Shown here: positions 1 through 7,794 of the stretch, one piece after another | Numbering within the stretch: position 1 is the first letter of the stretch | Layout: the number at the start of each line of letters is the position of its first letter | Assembly (NCBI GenBank): GCA_028704215.1 | Contig: JAQVLJ010000013.1 | Location: forward strand, 1-15,504 | Reading direction: 5' to 3' | Length of the DNA stretch: 15,504 nucleotides | Origin: Clostridia bacterium | GTDB lineage: Bacteria; Bacillota; Clostridia; Christensenellales; UBA1242 | Translations under genes and position numbers: made by a program | Notes under the pieces: generated by a model | Told to the model about the DNA's origin: nothing | Database searches by the model: none | The model's input: only the letters and a program-made list of their open reading frames with translations

Positions 1-1
1 T

Positions 2-64
2 GATTTTTGTAGTTGCGATTTGAACGAAATTGAAACACTAAAAGATACAGAAAATAGTATCTAA
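2..64 (+). CDS. Possible C-terminal tail of an upstream gene (partial)
   Basis: Reading frame 2 is open from the window edge to a TAA at 62-64 and encodes about 20 residues, rich in acidic and polar residues and including the stretch NEIETLKDTENSI. The other two + frames stop sooner (frame 1 begins with TGA, frame 3 stops at 19-21). A good intrinsic terminator follows 20 bases after this stop, which fits the end of a + strand gene. The fragment is too short to assign a family or function. Confidence 0.4.
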   Translation, partial: DFCSCDLNEIETLKDTENSI

Positions 65-83
65 AAGCACCAATATAATATAT

Positions 84-111
84 AAAATAAATCAAAACGA
101 TTTATTTTTTT
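84..111 (+). terminator. Intrinsic terminator before comM
   Basis: AAAATAAATC at 84-93 pairs perfectly with GATTTATTTT at 99-108 around a five-base loop (AAAAC), giving a 10 bp stem made almost only of A-T pairs. A run of seven T ends at 111. It lies between the upstream stop codon and the comM promoter, so it probably separates the two transcripts. The low GC content of the stem keeps confidence moderate. Confidence 0.6.
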
Positions 112-117
112 ATTTGT

Positions 118-146
118 TTGCTATATTTACGTTAGTAATGTATACT
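118..146 (+). promoter_or_regulatory. Sigma-A type promoter for comM
   Basis: A -35 box TTGCTA (118-123) is separated by 17 bp from a -10 box TATACT (141-146). Transcription would be expected to start near 153, leaving a leader of only about 11 nt, with the weak ribosome site AAAGGG (153-158) at its very 5' end. The position directly after the terminator supports the call. Confidence 0.55.
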
Positions 147-163
147 TTTGTTAAAGGGTTTTT

Positions 164-1696
164 ATGTTAGCAAAAATTTTGAGTTACGGTCTGCATGGCA
201 TTGATGGTTATGCGGTAGATGTAGAGATTGACGTCAATCCCGGTCTACCTGGATATGAAGTGGTAGGACTGGCAGACACCGCTATTAAAGAATCCAAAGA
301 AAGAGTGCGAGCGGGTATAAAAAATAGTGGTTTTAATTTTCCTATCAACAAAATAATCGTCAACTTGGCACCAGCACATACAAAAAAAGTTGGCTCAATG
401 TACGATCTGCCTATTGCTTTGGGCATACTTGTTGCAAACAATACAATCATGACTAATAATTACGTGGACTATGTTATGTTGGGAGAATTATCTCTTGATG
501 GCAATATAAGAAAAATCGACGGTATTTTACCAATGTTGATTTCAGCAAAGCAGCGCGGGTACAAAAAATTTATTATTCCAAAACAAAATAGCAATGAAGC
601 ATCATTTATTGATGGTATTGATATTTTTGCTATTGAAAATTTGAAAGAATTGGTCAAGTTTTTTAATAACGAAATTGTTGTGGAAAAACAACAACTAAAA
701 TCTTTTGAAGAAGTAAAAAACGAATACATAAGCAACTATGATTTTGCCTATGTTAAAGGACAAGCCAGTGCAAAACGTGCTTTGGAAATCGCTGCTGCGG
801 GCGGACACAATGTTTTGATGATAGGACCTCCTGGTTCTGGAAAAACTATGCTAGCAAAGTGTTTTCCAAGTATATTGCCTGATTTGACATTTGACGAAGC
901 ACTTGAAGTAACCAAAATACACTCTGTTGCAGGTACGCTTGATACGGAAGAGGGCATTATAAGCCATAGACCTTTTCGATCTCCACATCACACTACTACT
1001 ATAATAGCACTTACAGGTGGTGGCAGAAATGCGAAGCCCGGAGAAATAAGCCTTGCTCATAATGGCGTTTTGTTTTTGGATGAATTGCCAGAATATGATA
1101 GAAAAACAATTGAAGTTTTGCGTCAACCTATGGAAGATGGAGTCATAAATGTTGCTAGAAATTTACAAACAGTTACATATCCAGCTAACTTTAATTTGGT
1201 AGCAAGTATGAATCCTTGTCCTTGCGGTTATTACGGTAGTGACAAAGTTCCATGTAAATGTCAGCCGAGCGCCATACACAAATACTTAAGCAAAATATCT
1301 GGTCCTTTATTAGACAGAATAGATTTACACATTGAAGTGGATAGTGTTAGTTATTCGGAACTTACTATTGATGCAAATGAAGAACCAAGTTACGAGATAA
1401 AAAAACGAGTAAATTTTGCAAGACATATCCAACTGAATAGATTTAAAGGCAGCAAAATTTTTTCTAACAGCAAAATGAATGAAAGACAGTTAAAAAAATA
1501 CTGTATTTTGGATAAAGAAAGCACAGATTTGATTGAAAAAGCGTTCAATATTCTTAATTTGAGTGCAAGAGGATACAATCGTATTCTTAAAGTGGCACGT
1601 ACTATTGCTGATTTAGAAAAATGCGATAATATAAAAGTCGAACATATTGCAGAGGCAATTCAGTATCGTTCATTGGATAGAAAATATTCTGTTTAG
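164..1696 (+). CDS. comM: ComM/YifB family AAA+ ATPase (Mg-chelatase-like)
   Basis: This 510-residue protein belongs to the YifB/ComM family. In Haemophilus and Vibrio, ComM is a hexameric helicase that promotes branch migration when incoming DNA integrates during transformation; the role in Gram-positive bacteria is less clear. The N-terminal domain (about 1-175) has the typical start MLAKILSYGL and a GLPGYEVVGLAD segment. The Mg-chelatase AAA+ core follows, with Walker A GPPGSGKT at 221-228 and Walker B LFLDE at 303-307. A PCPCG...CKC cysteine cluster (Cys352, 354, 364, 366) and GPLLDRIDL near 380-388 come next, then the C-terminal helical domain with LSARGYNRILKVARTIADL. Length is normal for the family. 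The ATG follows AAAGGG with a five-base gap. It is the first gene of a long unit, and dprA starts a few bases after its stop, which fits a DNA uptake or recombination link. Confidence 0.95.
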   Translation: MLAKILSYGLHGIDGYAVDVEIDVNPGLPGYEVVGLADTAIKESKERVRAGIKNSGFNFPINKIIVNLAPAHTKKVGSMYDLPIALGILVANNTIMTNNYVDYVMLGELSLDGNIRKIDGILPMLISAKQRGYKKFIIPKQNSNEASFIDGIDIFAIENLKELVKFFNNEIVVEKQQLKSFEEVKNEYISNYDFAYVKGQASAKRALEIAAAGGHNVLMIGPPGSGKTMLAKCFPSILPDLTFDEALEVTKIHSVAGTLDTEEGIISHRPFRSPHHTTTIIALTGGGRNAKPGEISLAHNGVLFLDELPEYDRKTIEVLRQPMEDGVINVARNLQTVTYPANFNLVASMNPCPCGYYGSDKVPCKCQPSAIHKYLSKISGPLLDRIDLHIEVDSVSYSELTIDANEEPSYEIKKRVNFARHIQLNRFKGSKIFSNSKMNERQLKKYCILDKESTDLIEKAFNILNLSARGYNRILKVARTIADLEKCDNIKVEHIAEAIQYRSLDRKYSV

Positions 1697-1704
1697 AGGT
1701 GTTT

Positions 1705-2793
1705 GTGGATAATATTCAAAAGTTGAATTTGATTTGGTTAGATATGTTTGATTTTCTTACTTATAGAAAGAAAGTATCTATTTGTGAAGAGTGTGGAGTT
1801 ACTATCGATATTAGACGAAACATTACAAAGAACAAAACAAAACTTCTAAATATTATTTCTGAACAAGAGTACTTTAAAATGGAAGCACTTTCGGATGATG
1901 AAAGCATGAATTCTGCATTAAAAGAGTACGAAAAAGAAAGCATCCAAGTCTTATGTGTGTATGACAAAGAGTACCCTTCTTTACTTAAAGAAATAAACAA
2001 TCCACCATTATTACTTTATTGCAAAGGAAATATACAGCTTTTGAATACAGAATGTGTAGGAATTGTTGGCACGCGAAAACCAACGGATTACGGCAAACTT
2101 GAAACACGAATTTTTACAAAAAAGTTAGCGGAAAACGGTCTAACAATAGTGAGTGGAATGAGTATGGGTGTGGATGCTATTGCTCATGCAACTACACTTG
2201 AAGTAAAGGGAAAAACTATTGCTGTTTTGGCGGGCGGGTTTTATCACGTTTATCCTGCAATGAATATGAATTTGTTTAAAAAAATAATTGAAAACAACTT
2301 GGCGATTACTGAAAACAGACCATCTGTGTCAATACAACCATATATGTTTCCAGTGAGAAACCGTATAATTGCCGGTTTGAGTAGAGGAGTTTTGTTGACG
2401 GAGGCGGGCGTTTCAAGCGGCTCAATTCATACTAGAAATTATGCCATTGAATTTAACAGGGAGATTTTTGCTATTCCTGGGAAATTATCATCTCTCGAAA
2501 GTGAGGGTTGTAATCGAACCATAAAAGAATTTTCGACATCAATCGTGCTTTCTCCAAATGATATACTTGATGTTTTGCATATCGATTATTCAAAAAATAC
2601 AAACAAAAATGACTTTCAACTTGACTTTTCTGAACAAACTATAATAAAGTATATCAAGTCTGACAAAAAATCATTTCAAGATTTATTGGAACATACTCAT
2701 CTTGTTCCAAATCAATTGAATGCAATTTTAATTAGCTTGCAGATGAAAGGGCTTATTGACAAATTGCCAGGCAATTATTATTTGGCAAATTAA
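1705..2793 (+). CDS. dprA: DNA processing protein DprA (Smf)
   Basis: DprA binds incoming single-stranded DNA and loads RecA in natural transformation, and it is also kept in many bacteria not known to be competent. The Rossmann-like core has GIVGTRKP (about 119-126), SGMSMGVDAIAH (150-161), FPVRNRIIAGLS (215-226) and SSGSIHTR (237-244). A C-terminal winged-helix-like segment (about 305-360) ends with MKGLIDKLPGNYYL. Two GTG starts are possible. I prefer 1705 because AGAGG at 1695-1699 then sits five bases upstream; a start at 1699 would lie inside that ribosome site with nothing suitable before it. The result is 362 residues, a usual length. The usual GxAxGID motif reads GMSMGVD here, a mild change. 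The gene lies eight bases after comM and 14 bases before topA; the dprA-topA pair is common in Firmicutes. Confidence 0.93.
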   Translation: MDNIQKLNLIWLDMFDFLTYRKKVSICEECGVTIDIRRNITKNKTKLLNIISEQEYFKMEALSDDESMNSALKEYEKESIQVLCVYDKEYPSLLKEINNPPLLLYCKGNIQLLNTECVGIVGTRKPTDYGKLETRIFTKKLAENGLTIVSGMSMGVDAIAHATTLEVKGKTIAVLAGGFYHVYPAMNMNLFKKIIENNLAITENRPSVSIQPYMFPVRNRIIAGLSRGVLLTEAGVSSGSIHTRNYAIEFNREIFAIPGKLSSLESEGCNRTIKEFSTSIVLSPNDILDVLHIDYSKNTNKNDFQLDFSEQTIIKYIKSDKKSFQDLLEHTHLVPNQLNAILISLQMKGLIDKLPGNYYLAN

Positions 2794-2807
2794 AGGAATA
2801 AAATTTT

Positions 2808-4898
2808 ATGAAATTAGTACTTATAGAAGGACCGGCAAAAAGAGAAACTATAAAAAAATATTTGGGAAGCGATTTTGAGGTTTTTGCTACAAAGGGACAT
2901 ATTAGAGATTTACCTGTCAAAACACTTGGAGTAGATGTTCAAAAAAATTATAATCCTACTTATGAAATTATTCAAGGCAAAGAAGATTTGGTAAAACAAC
3001 TAAAACAAAAGGCTTCCAAAGCAGAAAAAATATATCTTGCAACTGACCCTGACCGAGAAGGAGAGGCTATTTCGTGGCACTTGTCTACAATTTTGGGTTT
3101 GGACAAAGATGCTCCCGTTCGAGTGGAATTCAACGAACTTTCAAAAAACGCAGTACAAGGCGGTATTAATTCGCCTCGTGCATTGAACTATAACTTGATT
3201 GATGCTCAACAGGCTAGAAGAGTTTTGGACAGACTTATGGGATACAAATTGTCACCTCTTTTATCCCAAAAAATTCGTAGCAAGTTAAGTGCCGGAAGAG
3301 TTCAGTCTGTTGTACTTAAACTGGTAGTTGACAGGGAAAAGAAAATTCAAAGTTTTGTACCAGAAGAATACTGGGATGTGAACGCACTTTTGAACAAGGT
3401 AAATGACAATTTGATTTTTAAAGCAGATTTGTCGACATATCAAAGTAAAAAAATCAAAATTGAAAACAGCGATCAAATGCAAAAAGTTGTTGCTGATTTA
3501 AAAAATGCAAATTATGTTGTAAGTGATGTAAAAGAAAGCGTTGTTTATTCAAAATCCCCAGCACCTTATATTACAAGTACTTTGCAGCAAGATGCTATTA
3601 ACAAATTAAAGATGTCTTTGAGTGCCTATACCAAATGTGCACAGGATTTGTATGAGGGTATAGAAATACAAGGCGAAGGGAAAACTGCTTTGATTACTTA
3701 CATTCGTACTGACTCCACTCGTGTGGCAGTCGGTGCACAAGAAATGGCAAAACAATTTATACTTTCCAACTTTGGTCCGAAATATGCACCTGCTAAATAC
3801 AATGTGTATGAAACAAAGAAAGGGGCACAGGATGCCCATGAGGCGATTCGACCTATTACCTTGCAATACACACCTGAGAGTCTAAAAAATCGTATTGAGA
3901 GCAGATATTTGCAACTATACACATTGGTTTTCAATAGATTCCTTGCCAGTCAAATGACCAACGCACAATTTGATAGTTTGACTGTGGATATTTCCGCAAA
4001 CGATTATTCATTTAGAGCGTCGGGAAAGGCATTAAAATTTGATGGGTTTTTGAAAGTATATAAACAAATTGAAGATGAAAAATCGGGAATAAATATTCCT
4101 AATTTGGTAAAGGGTGAAGTTCTAAACTTATCAGAATTAAAATATGAACAAAAATTCACAAAACCGCCTGTACGTTATACAGATGCTACTTTGGTAAAAG
4201 AAATGGAAGACAAAGGTATAGGTCGACCAGCAACGTATGCGGCAACAGTGTTGACTATATCTAATAGAGAATATACTACAAAAGATGGAAAATACATTTT
4301 GCCGACAGAACTTGGTGTCAAAGTTGTAGAATTTTTGGAAGGTTATTTTGAAAATCTGATGAATGTCAAATTCACTGCCGATATGGAAGAAAAGTTGGAT
4401 GATATAGAACTTGGTGGCAAAAACTGGAAAGAAATTATTGACAAGTTTTATGGCGACTTCACTATTCAATTGGATAACGCTTACCAAAAAAGTCAACTTA
4501 TGAAAAAAGAGGTTGAAGTAAGTGATGTTGTTTGTGAAAAATGTGGCGCAAAAATGGTATACCGTGAAGGAAAATTTGGCAGGTTTTTGGCTTGTCCAAA
4601 TTATCCAAAATGCAAAAATACAATGAGAATTGAATCGGAACATACGGTAAAAGAAAAAGGTATTTGTCCAAAATGCGGAGGTACCGTTTCAGAAAAATTT
4701 AGCAAAAAAGGAAAGACATTTTTCGGATGTGATAATTATCCAAAATGTGATTATGTTTCATGGGATTTGCCAATAGGAAAATGCCCAAAATGTAATTCGA
4801 CTTTGTTAAAGAGCTTTTCTGGAAAAAAAGAAAGAATATACTGTGAAAATAAAGACTGTGATTATAAAAAAATAATTAATGAAGATGATAAGGAGTAA
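2808..4898 (+). CDS. topA: DNA topoisomerase I (type IA)
   Basis: TopA relaxes negative supercoils by cutting one strand and passing the other through. The protein has 696 residues. The N-terminal TOPRIM domain has Glu7 in LIEGPAK and the metal-binding DPDREGE (Asp80, Asp82, Glu86). The catalytic tyrosine is Tyr298 in TYIRTDSTR. The GIGRPATYA segment typical of the family is present. The C-terminus carries three zinc-ribbon modules of four cysteines each, with CEKCG...CPNYPKC, CPKCG...CDNYPKC and CPKCN...CENKDC. The N-terminal motif is usually V(E)SPAKAKTI; here it reads IEGPAKRETI, so Ser is replaced by Gly, while the catalytic Glu is kept. The start is the ATG after AAAGGA near 2792-2797. 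The last codons GAT AAG GAG TAA also form the ribosome site of hslV. In many Firmicutes trmFO and xerC follow topA; here hslV follows directly. Confidence 0.97.
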   Translation: MKLVLIEGPAKRETIKKYLGSDFEVFATKGHIRDLPVKTLGVDVQKNYNPTYEIIQGKEDLVKQLKQKASKAEKIYLATDPDREGEAISWHLSTILGLDKDAPVRVEFNELSKNAVQGGINSPRALNYNLIDAQQARRVLDRLMGYKLSPLLSQKIRSKLSAGRVQSVVLKLVVDREKKIQSFVPEEYWDVNALLNKVNDNLIFKADLSTYQSKKIKIENSDQMQKVVADLKNANYVVSDVKESVVYSKSPAPYITSTLQQDAINKLKMSLSAYTKCAQDLYEGIEIQGEGKTALITYIRTDSTRVAVGAQEMAKQFILSNFGPKYAPAKYNVYETKKGAQDAHEAIRPITLQYTPESLKNRIESRYLQLYTLVFNRFLASQMTNAQFDSLTVDISANDYSFRASGKALKFDGFLKVYKQIEDEKSGINIPNLVKGEVLNLSELKYEQKFTKPPVRYTDATLVKEMEDKGIGRPATYAATVLTISNREYTTKDGKYILPTELGVKVVEFLEGYFENLMNVKFTADMEEKLDDIELGGKNWKEIIDKFYGDFTIQLDNAYQKSQLMKKEVEVSDVVCEKCGAKMVYREGKFGRFLACPNYPKCKNTMRIESEHTVKEKGICPKCGGTVSEKFSKKGKTFFGCDNYPKCDYVSWDLPIGKCPKCNSTLLKSFSGKKERIYCENKDCDYKKIINEDDKE

Positions 4899-4902
4899 AA
4901 AT

Positions 4903-5436
4903 ATGGAAATAAGAGGTACAACTATTGTAGCTGTAAAAAAAGATGGCAAAACAGTAGTCGCTGGCGATGGACAAGTAACAATGGGCGAAAGCGTAATACT
5001 TAAAGGTACTGCAAAAAAGGTAAGACGTTTGTACAACGATTCTGTTGTAGTAGGATTTGCTGGTAGTACAGCCGAGGCTTTTACATTGTGTGAAAAATTT
5101 GAAAGCGCATTAAACAAATATTCTGGTAGTTTGATGAGAAGTGCAGTAGAAATTGCACGAAACTTACGTGAGCAGCCTAACTCTGGAAAAATTGGTGCGT
5201 TGATGATTGTAGCGAACAAAGACCAGTTATTAATTTTGACTGATATTGGAGATGTCGTAGAACCTGATGATGGCGTTTGTGCTATTGGAAGCGGTGGTAA
5301 TTATGCTTTGTCAGCAGCAAAAGTTTTGGTAAAAAATACAGATTTGCCAGCACGTGAAATAGCACTTAAAGCAATGGAAGTTGCTAGTGATTTGTGCGTA
5401 TTTACGAACAAAAACTTTGTATTAGAGGAGGTTTAG
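4903..5436 (+). CDS. hslV: HslV (ClpQ) peptidase subunit of the HslVU protease
   Basis: HslV forms a double hexameric ring with N-terminal threonine peptidase sites and degrades proteins fed to it by HslU. I place the start at the ATG 4903, seven bases after AAGGAG (4890-4895). An in-frame ATG at 4879 lies inside topA and has no suitable ribosome site. The protein (177 residues) then begins MEIRGTTIVAV, so removal of a five-residue propeptide would expose Thr6 as nucleophile. This differs from Bacillus subtilis CodW, which is described as using an N-terminal serine. Family signatures include AGDGQVTMG, KKVRRLYND, GFAGSTAEAFTL and AIGSGGNYAL. It is four bases from topA and one base from hslU, so it is co-transcribed with its partner. 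Confidence 0.96.
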   Translation: MEIRGTTIVAVKKDGKTVVAGDGQVTMGESVILKGTAKKVRRLYNDSVVVGFAGSTAEAFTLCEKFESALNKYSGSLMRSAVEIARNLREQPNSGKIGALMIVANKDQLLILTDIGDVVEPDDGVCAIGSGGNYALSAAKVLVKNTDLPAREIALKAMEVASDLCVFTNKNFVLEEV

Positions 5437-5437
5437 T

Positions 5438-6748
5438 ATGGATTTGACTTGTAAAGAAATTGTCAAAAGACTAGATGAATACATTATTGGTCAGCAAGAA
5501 GCAAAACGTGCCGTTGCTGTTGCTTTGCGAAATCGTTATAGAAGAAGCAAATTGCCTGTCGAACAAAAAGAAGAAATAACACCAAAAAACATTATTTTGA
5601 AAGGACCTACTGGGGTTGGAAAAACAGAAATAGCACGCCGTTTGGCAAAATTAGTTAATGCTCCTTTTGTAAAGGTAGAAGCAACAAAATATACGGAAGT
5701 AGGTTATGTCGGTCGTGACGTCGAAAGTATGATAAGAGATCTTGCCGATGTTTCTTACAGAATTATAAAGCAAGAGAAGGCTCAATTAGTAAAAGATAAA
5801 GCCACTATTGCTGTAAACAAACGCTTAAAAGATTTGATTTATCCAATCAAAAAACTGGCTAAGCCAGAAACTTTGGATACAGATACTTTTAAAAAGCAAT
5901 TTGATGAAGATTTTGCAAACGGTATTTATGACAAAGAAAATATTGACATTGAAGTAAAAGAAACACCAAAACAAATAGATATATTAGCTGGCGGTGGTGG
6001 TGAAATCAACATAGGGCAAATAGTTGGCGGGATGTTTGGCGGTAGTAAAAAACTTAAAAAAATGACAATAGCCAAAGCACGTGAAATGTTGCTAGACGAA
6101 GAATGCGACAAATTGATTGATCAGGATAGCATTTATCAAGAAACAGTAAACAAAGCAGAGCAGGAAGGAATTGTTTTTATTGATGAAATAGACAAAATTG
6201 TAAACAAAAAAGCAAATGGACAAGATGTATCTCGTGAAGGTGTACAAAGAGATATTTTGCCAATAGTTGAAGGAAGCGTCGTTAATACTAAATATGGTGT
6301 AATTCACACGGATTATATACTATTTATTGCAGCAGGAGCTTTTCATATTTCAGAAATTAATGATTTGATTCCTGAACTTCAAGGACGCTTTCCAATCCGC
6401 GTTGAGTTGAGAAGTTTGAAGAAAGAAGATTTTGAAAAAATACTTACTATTCCACAAAACGCATTGACCAAACAATATCAGCAACTTTTGGCTGTTGATA
6501 ATATTGAATTAGAATTTACTGACGACGCTTTATCAGAAATTGCAGAGTTGGCAGAAAGAGAAAATGAAACTAATGAAAATATTGGAGCAAGGCGTTTACA
6601 AACAATTTTAGAGAACTTGCTTGAAGACATATCTTTCAATGCAAGTAGTGATAATCCAAAAGTAAAAATCGTTATAGACAAAAAATATGTAGAAAATATG
6701 ATGAATGGGCTTATCAAAAAGCAGGATTACAAGAAGTACGTATTATAA
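5438..6748 (+). CDS. hslU: HslU (ClpY) ATPase subunit of the HslVU protease
   Basis: HslU is the AAA+ hexamer that unfolds substrates and threads them into HslV. It has 436 residues. Walker A is GPTGVGKT (56-63), the pore loop is GYVG (89-92), and Walker B is IVFIDE (245-250). Sensor 1 lies near FIAAGAFH (297-303), RFPIRV (317-322) carries the conserved arginine, and NIGARRLQTILENLLEDI is the sensor 2 region. The less conserved stretch about 105-235 is the I domain, which includes a glycine-rich segment near 184-202. The C-terminal tail YKKYVL resembles the tail that docks in HslV pockets. A strong ribosome site (GAGGAGG) overlaps the hslV stop. The stop overlaps the ATG of tcdA by one base. 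Confidence 0.97.
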   Translation: MDLTCKEIVKRLDEYIIGQQEAKRAVAVALRNRYRRSKLPVEQKEEITPKNIILKGPTGVGKTEIARRLAKLVNAPFVKVEATKYTEVGYVGRDVESMIRDLADVSYRIIKQEKAQLVKDKATIAVNKRLKDLIYPIKKLAKPETLDTDTFKKQFDEDFANGIYDKENIDIEVKETPKQIDILAGGGGEINIGQIVGGMFGGSKKLKKMTIAKAREMLLDEECDKLIDQDSIYQETVNKAEQEGIVFIDEIDKIVNKKANGQDVSREGVQRDILPIVEGSVVNTKYGVIHTDYILFIAAGAFHISEINDLIPELQGRFPIRVELRSLKKEDFEKILTIPQNALTKQYQQLLAVDNIELEFTDDALSEIAELAERENETNENIGARRLQTILENLLEDISFNASSDNPKVKIVIDKKYVENMMNGLIKKQDYKKYVL

Positions 6749-7452
6749 TGAATGTTTTTTTGTCACGCTTTGAATTATTAGTTGGAATAGAAGCTCTTGA
6801 AAAAATCCAAAATACAAGAGTAATAGTTTTTGGTTTGGGTGGAGTCGGAGGTTCTGTTTGTGATATGTTGGTCAGAAGCGGCATTTCTTATCTGACTATT
6901 GTTGATTTTGACAAAGTGGACGAAAGTAATATTAATAGACAAATTGTCGCGTGCAATTCAACTATCGGAAAATACAAAACTGATGTTTTGGAACAACTGT
7001 TACTTGATATTAATCCACATTGTTATGTAACGAAAATTACTCAAAAATATGATTTGACTACTGTAAAAAATTTTGATTTTTCACAGTTTGATGTTATAAT
7101 AGATTGTATTGATGATGTTAAAAACAAGAAGTTACTTATCAAAAACGCTAAAAAATCCAAAGCATATATTTTGAGTAGTATGGGCGCAGGCAATAGGTAT
7201 GGCATACCACAATTTGAGTTGAGTGATATTCACAAGACAAGTGAAGATGGTCTGGCGAAAGCGATAAGAAAATTTTGTGTTTTGGAAAAAATCAAAAAAC
7301 TAGATGTCGTTTATACAAAACAAGTTCCAGTAAAAAACTTGGAAAAGGTGGGAAGTGTGGTGTATTGCACAACCAATATGGCTACAATTATTGCAGCAAA
7401 TATAATAAATAAAATAATCAAAGGAGAAATAAAAAATGGAGATACTAAATAA
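6748..7452 (+). CDS. tcdA: TcdA/CsdL-type E1-like enzyme (tRNA ct6A dehydratase)
   Basis: This is a ThiF/MoeB/UBA1-fold protein of the TcdA (YgdL/CsdL) family. TcdA uses ATP to cyclise N6-threonylcarbamoyladenosine at position 37 of ANN-decoding tRNAs, giving ct6A. The ATP-binding glycine loop is GLGGVGG (29-35), followed by IVDFD (51-55) and NINRQI (61-66). DCIDD (119-123) and SSMGAG (143-148) are typical of TcdA, and the region FELSDIHKTSEDGLAKAIR matches the family pattern. The CxxC zinc site of some E1-like enzymes is not seen. It has 234 residues, somewhat shorter than the E. coli protein (about 268), mostly at the C-terminus. It overlaps hslU by one base and trxA by 17 bases, so it is translationally linked to both. 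Other ThiF-family roles cannot be fully excluded. Confidence 0.87.
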   Translation: MNVFLSRFELLVGIEALEKIQNTRVIVFGLGGVGGSVCDMLVRSGISYLTIVDFDKVDESNINRQIVACNSTIGKYKTDVLEQLLLDINPHCYVTKITQKYDLTTVKNFDFSQFDVIIDCIDDVKNKKLLIKNAKKSKAYILSSMGAGNRYGIPQFELSDIHKTSEDGLAKAIRKFCVLEKIKKLDVVYTKQVPVKNLEKVGSVVYCTTNMATIIAANIINKIIKGEIKNGDTK

Positions 7453-7744
7453 AAATACGTTTTATCAAAAAATAGGTAGTGACAGATTGGTTTTGGTAGA
7501 TTTTTTTGCAACTTGGTGTATGCCTTGTAGAATGTTGGCACCTATTTTGGAAGGTGTTGCTGAGGCAAATAAAGACATCGACGTATGTAAACTAGATATA
7601 GATGAAAGTAGCGAATTGGCTCGTGAATATAGAGTTTTTTCAGTTCCTACATTGATTTTGTTTAAGAATGGAAAAGCTGTTGATCACCTAGTTGGTTTGA
7701 ATAGTGTCGATGCAATTAACGACTTTATTGCTAAAAACAGATAA
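7436..7744 (+). CDS. trxA: Thioredoxin with a CMPC active site
   Basis: This 102-residue protein has a complete thioredoxin fold and no signal peptide. The N-terminal strand VLVDFFATWC contains the buried Asp22. The redox site is Trp27-Cys28-Met29-Pro30-Cys31, and the cis-proline loop is SVPT (Pro71). FKNGK and VGL near the C-terminus also match the family. Most general thioredoxins have WCGPC; Met in place of Gly is a variant that may shift redox potential or partner choice (inference). The ATG follows AAGGAG (7421-7426) by nine bases, inside the end of tcdA. Only three bases separate its stop from the promoter of nifS. The link to sulfur genes on both sides suggests a reductant role in sulfur transfer, which is not shown by sequence. 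Confidence 0.94.
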   Translation: MEILNKNTFYQKIGSDRLVLVDFFATWCMPCRMLAPILEGVAEANKDIDVCKLDIDESSELAREYRVFSVPTLILFKNGKAVDHLVGLNSVDAINDFIAKNR

Positions 7745-7747
7745 GTA

Positions 7748-7776
7748 TTGACTTTAACGCGTATTTTTGATACTAT
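7748..7776 (+). promoter_or_regulatory. Sigma-A type promoter for nifS-iscU
   Basis: TTGACT (7748-7753, five of six matches to TTGACA) is followed after 17 bp by TACTAT (7771-7776, four of six matches). It lies right after the trxA stop. The expected transcription start near 7783 would give a leader of about 12 nt. This supports the ATG at 7795 as the nifS start, because the in-frame ATG at 7780 would lie outside the transcript. Read-through from the upstream unit is still likely, as no terminator is visible between trxA and nifS. Confidence 0.6.
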
Positions 7777-7794
7777 TTTATGCGGAGATACTTT

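Noticed and set aside
1699..1704. GTG at 1699 as the dprA start
   Set aside because: It overlaps the only usable ribosome site (AGAGG at 1695-1699); the GTG at 1705 has the right spacing.
4137..4643. Reverse-strand open frame of 168 codons inside topA
   Set aside because: It is antisense to the conserved TopA domain and yields a Phe/Ile-rich product with no family features; a shadow of the AT-rich coding strand.
7780..7794. ATG at 7780 as the nifS start
   Set aside because: It lies only three bases after the -10 box and before the predicted transcript start; the ATG at 7795 has GGAGA seven bases upstream and matches the family N-terminus.
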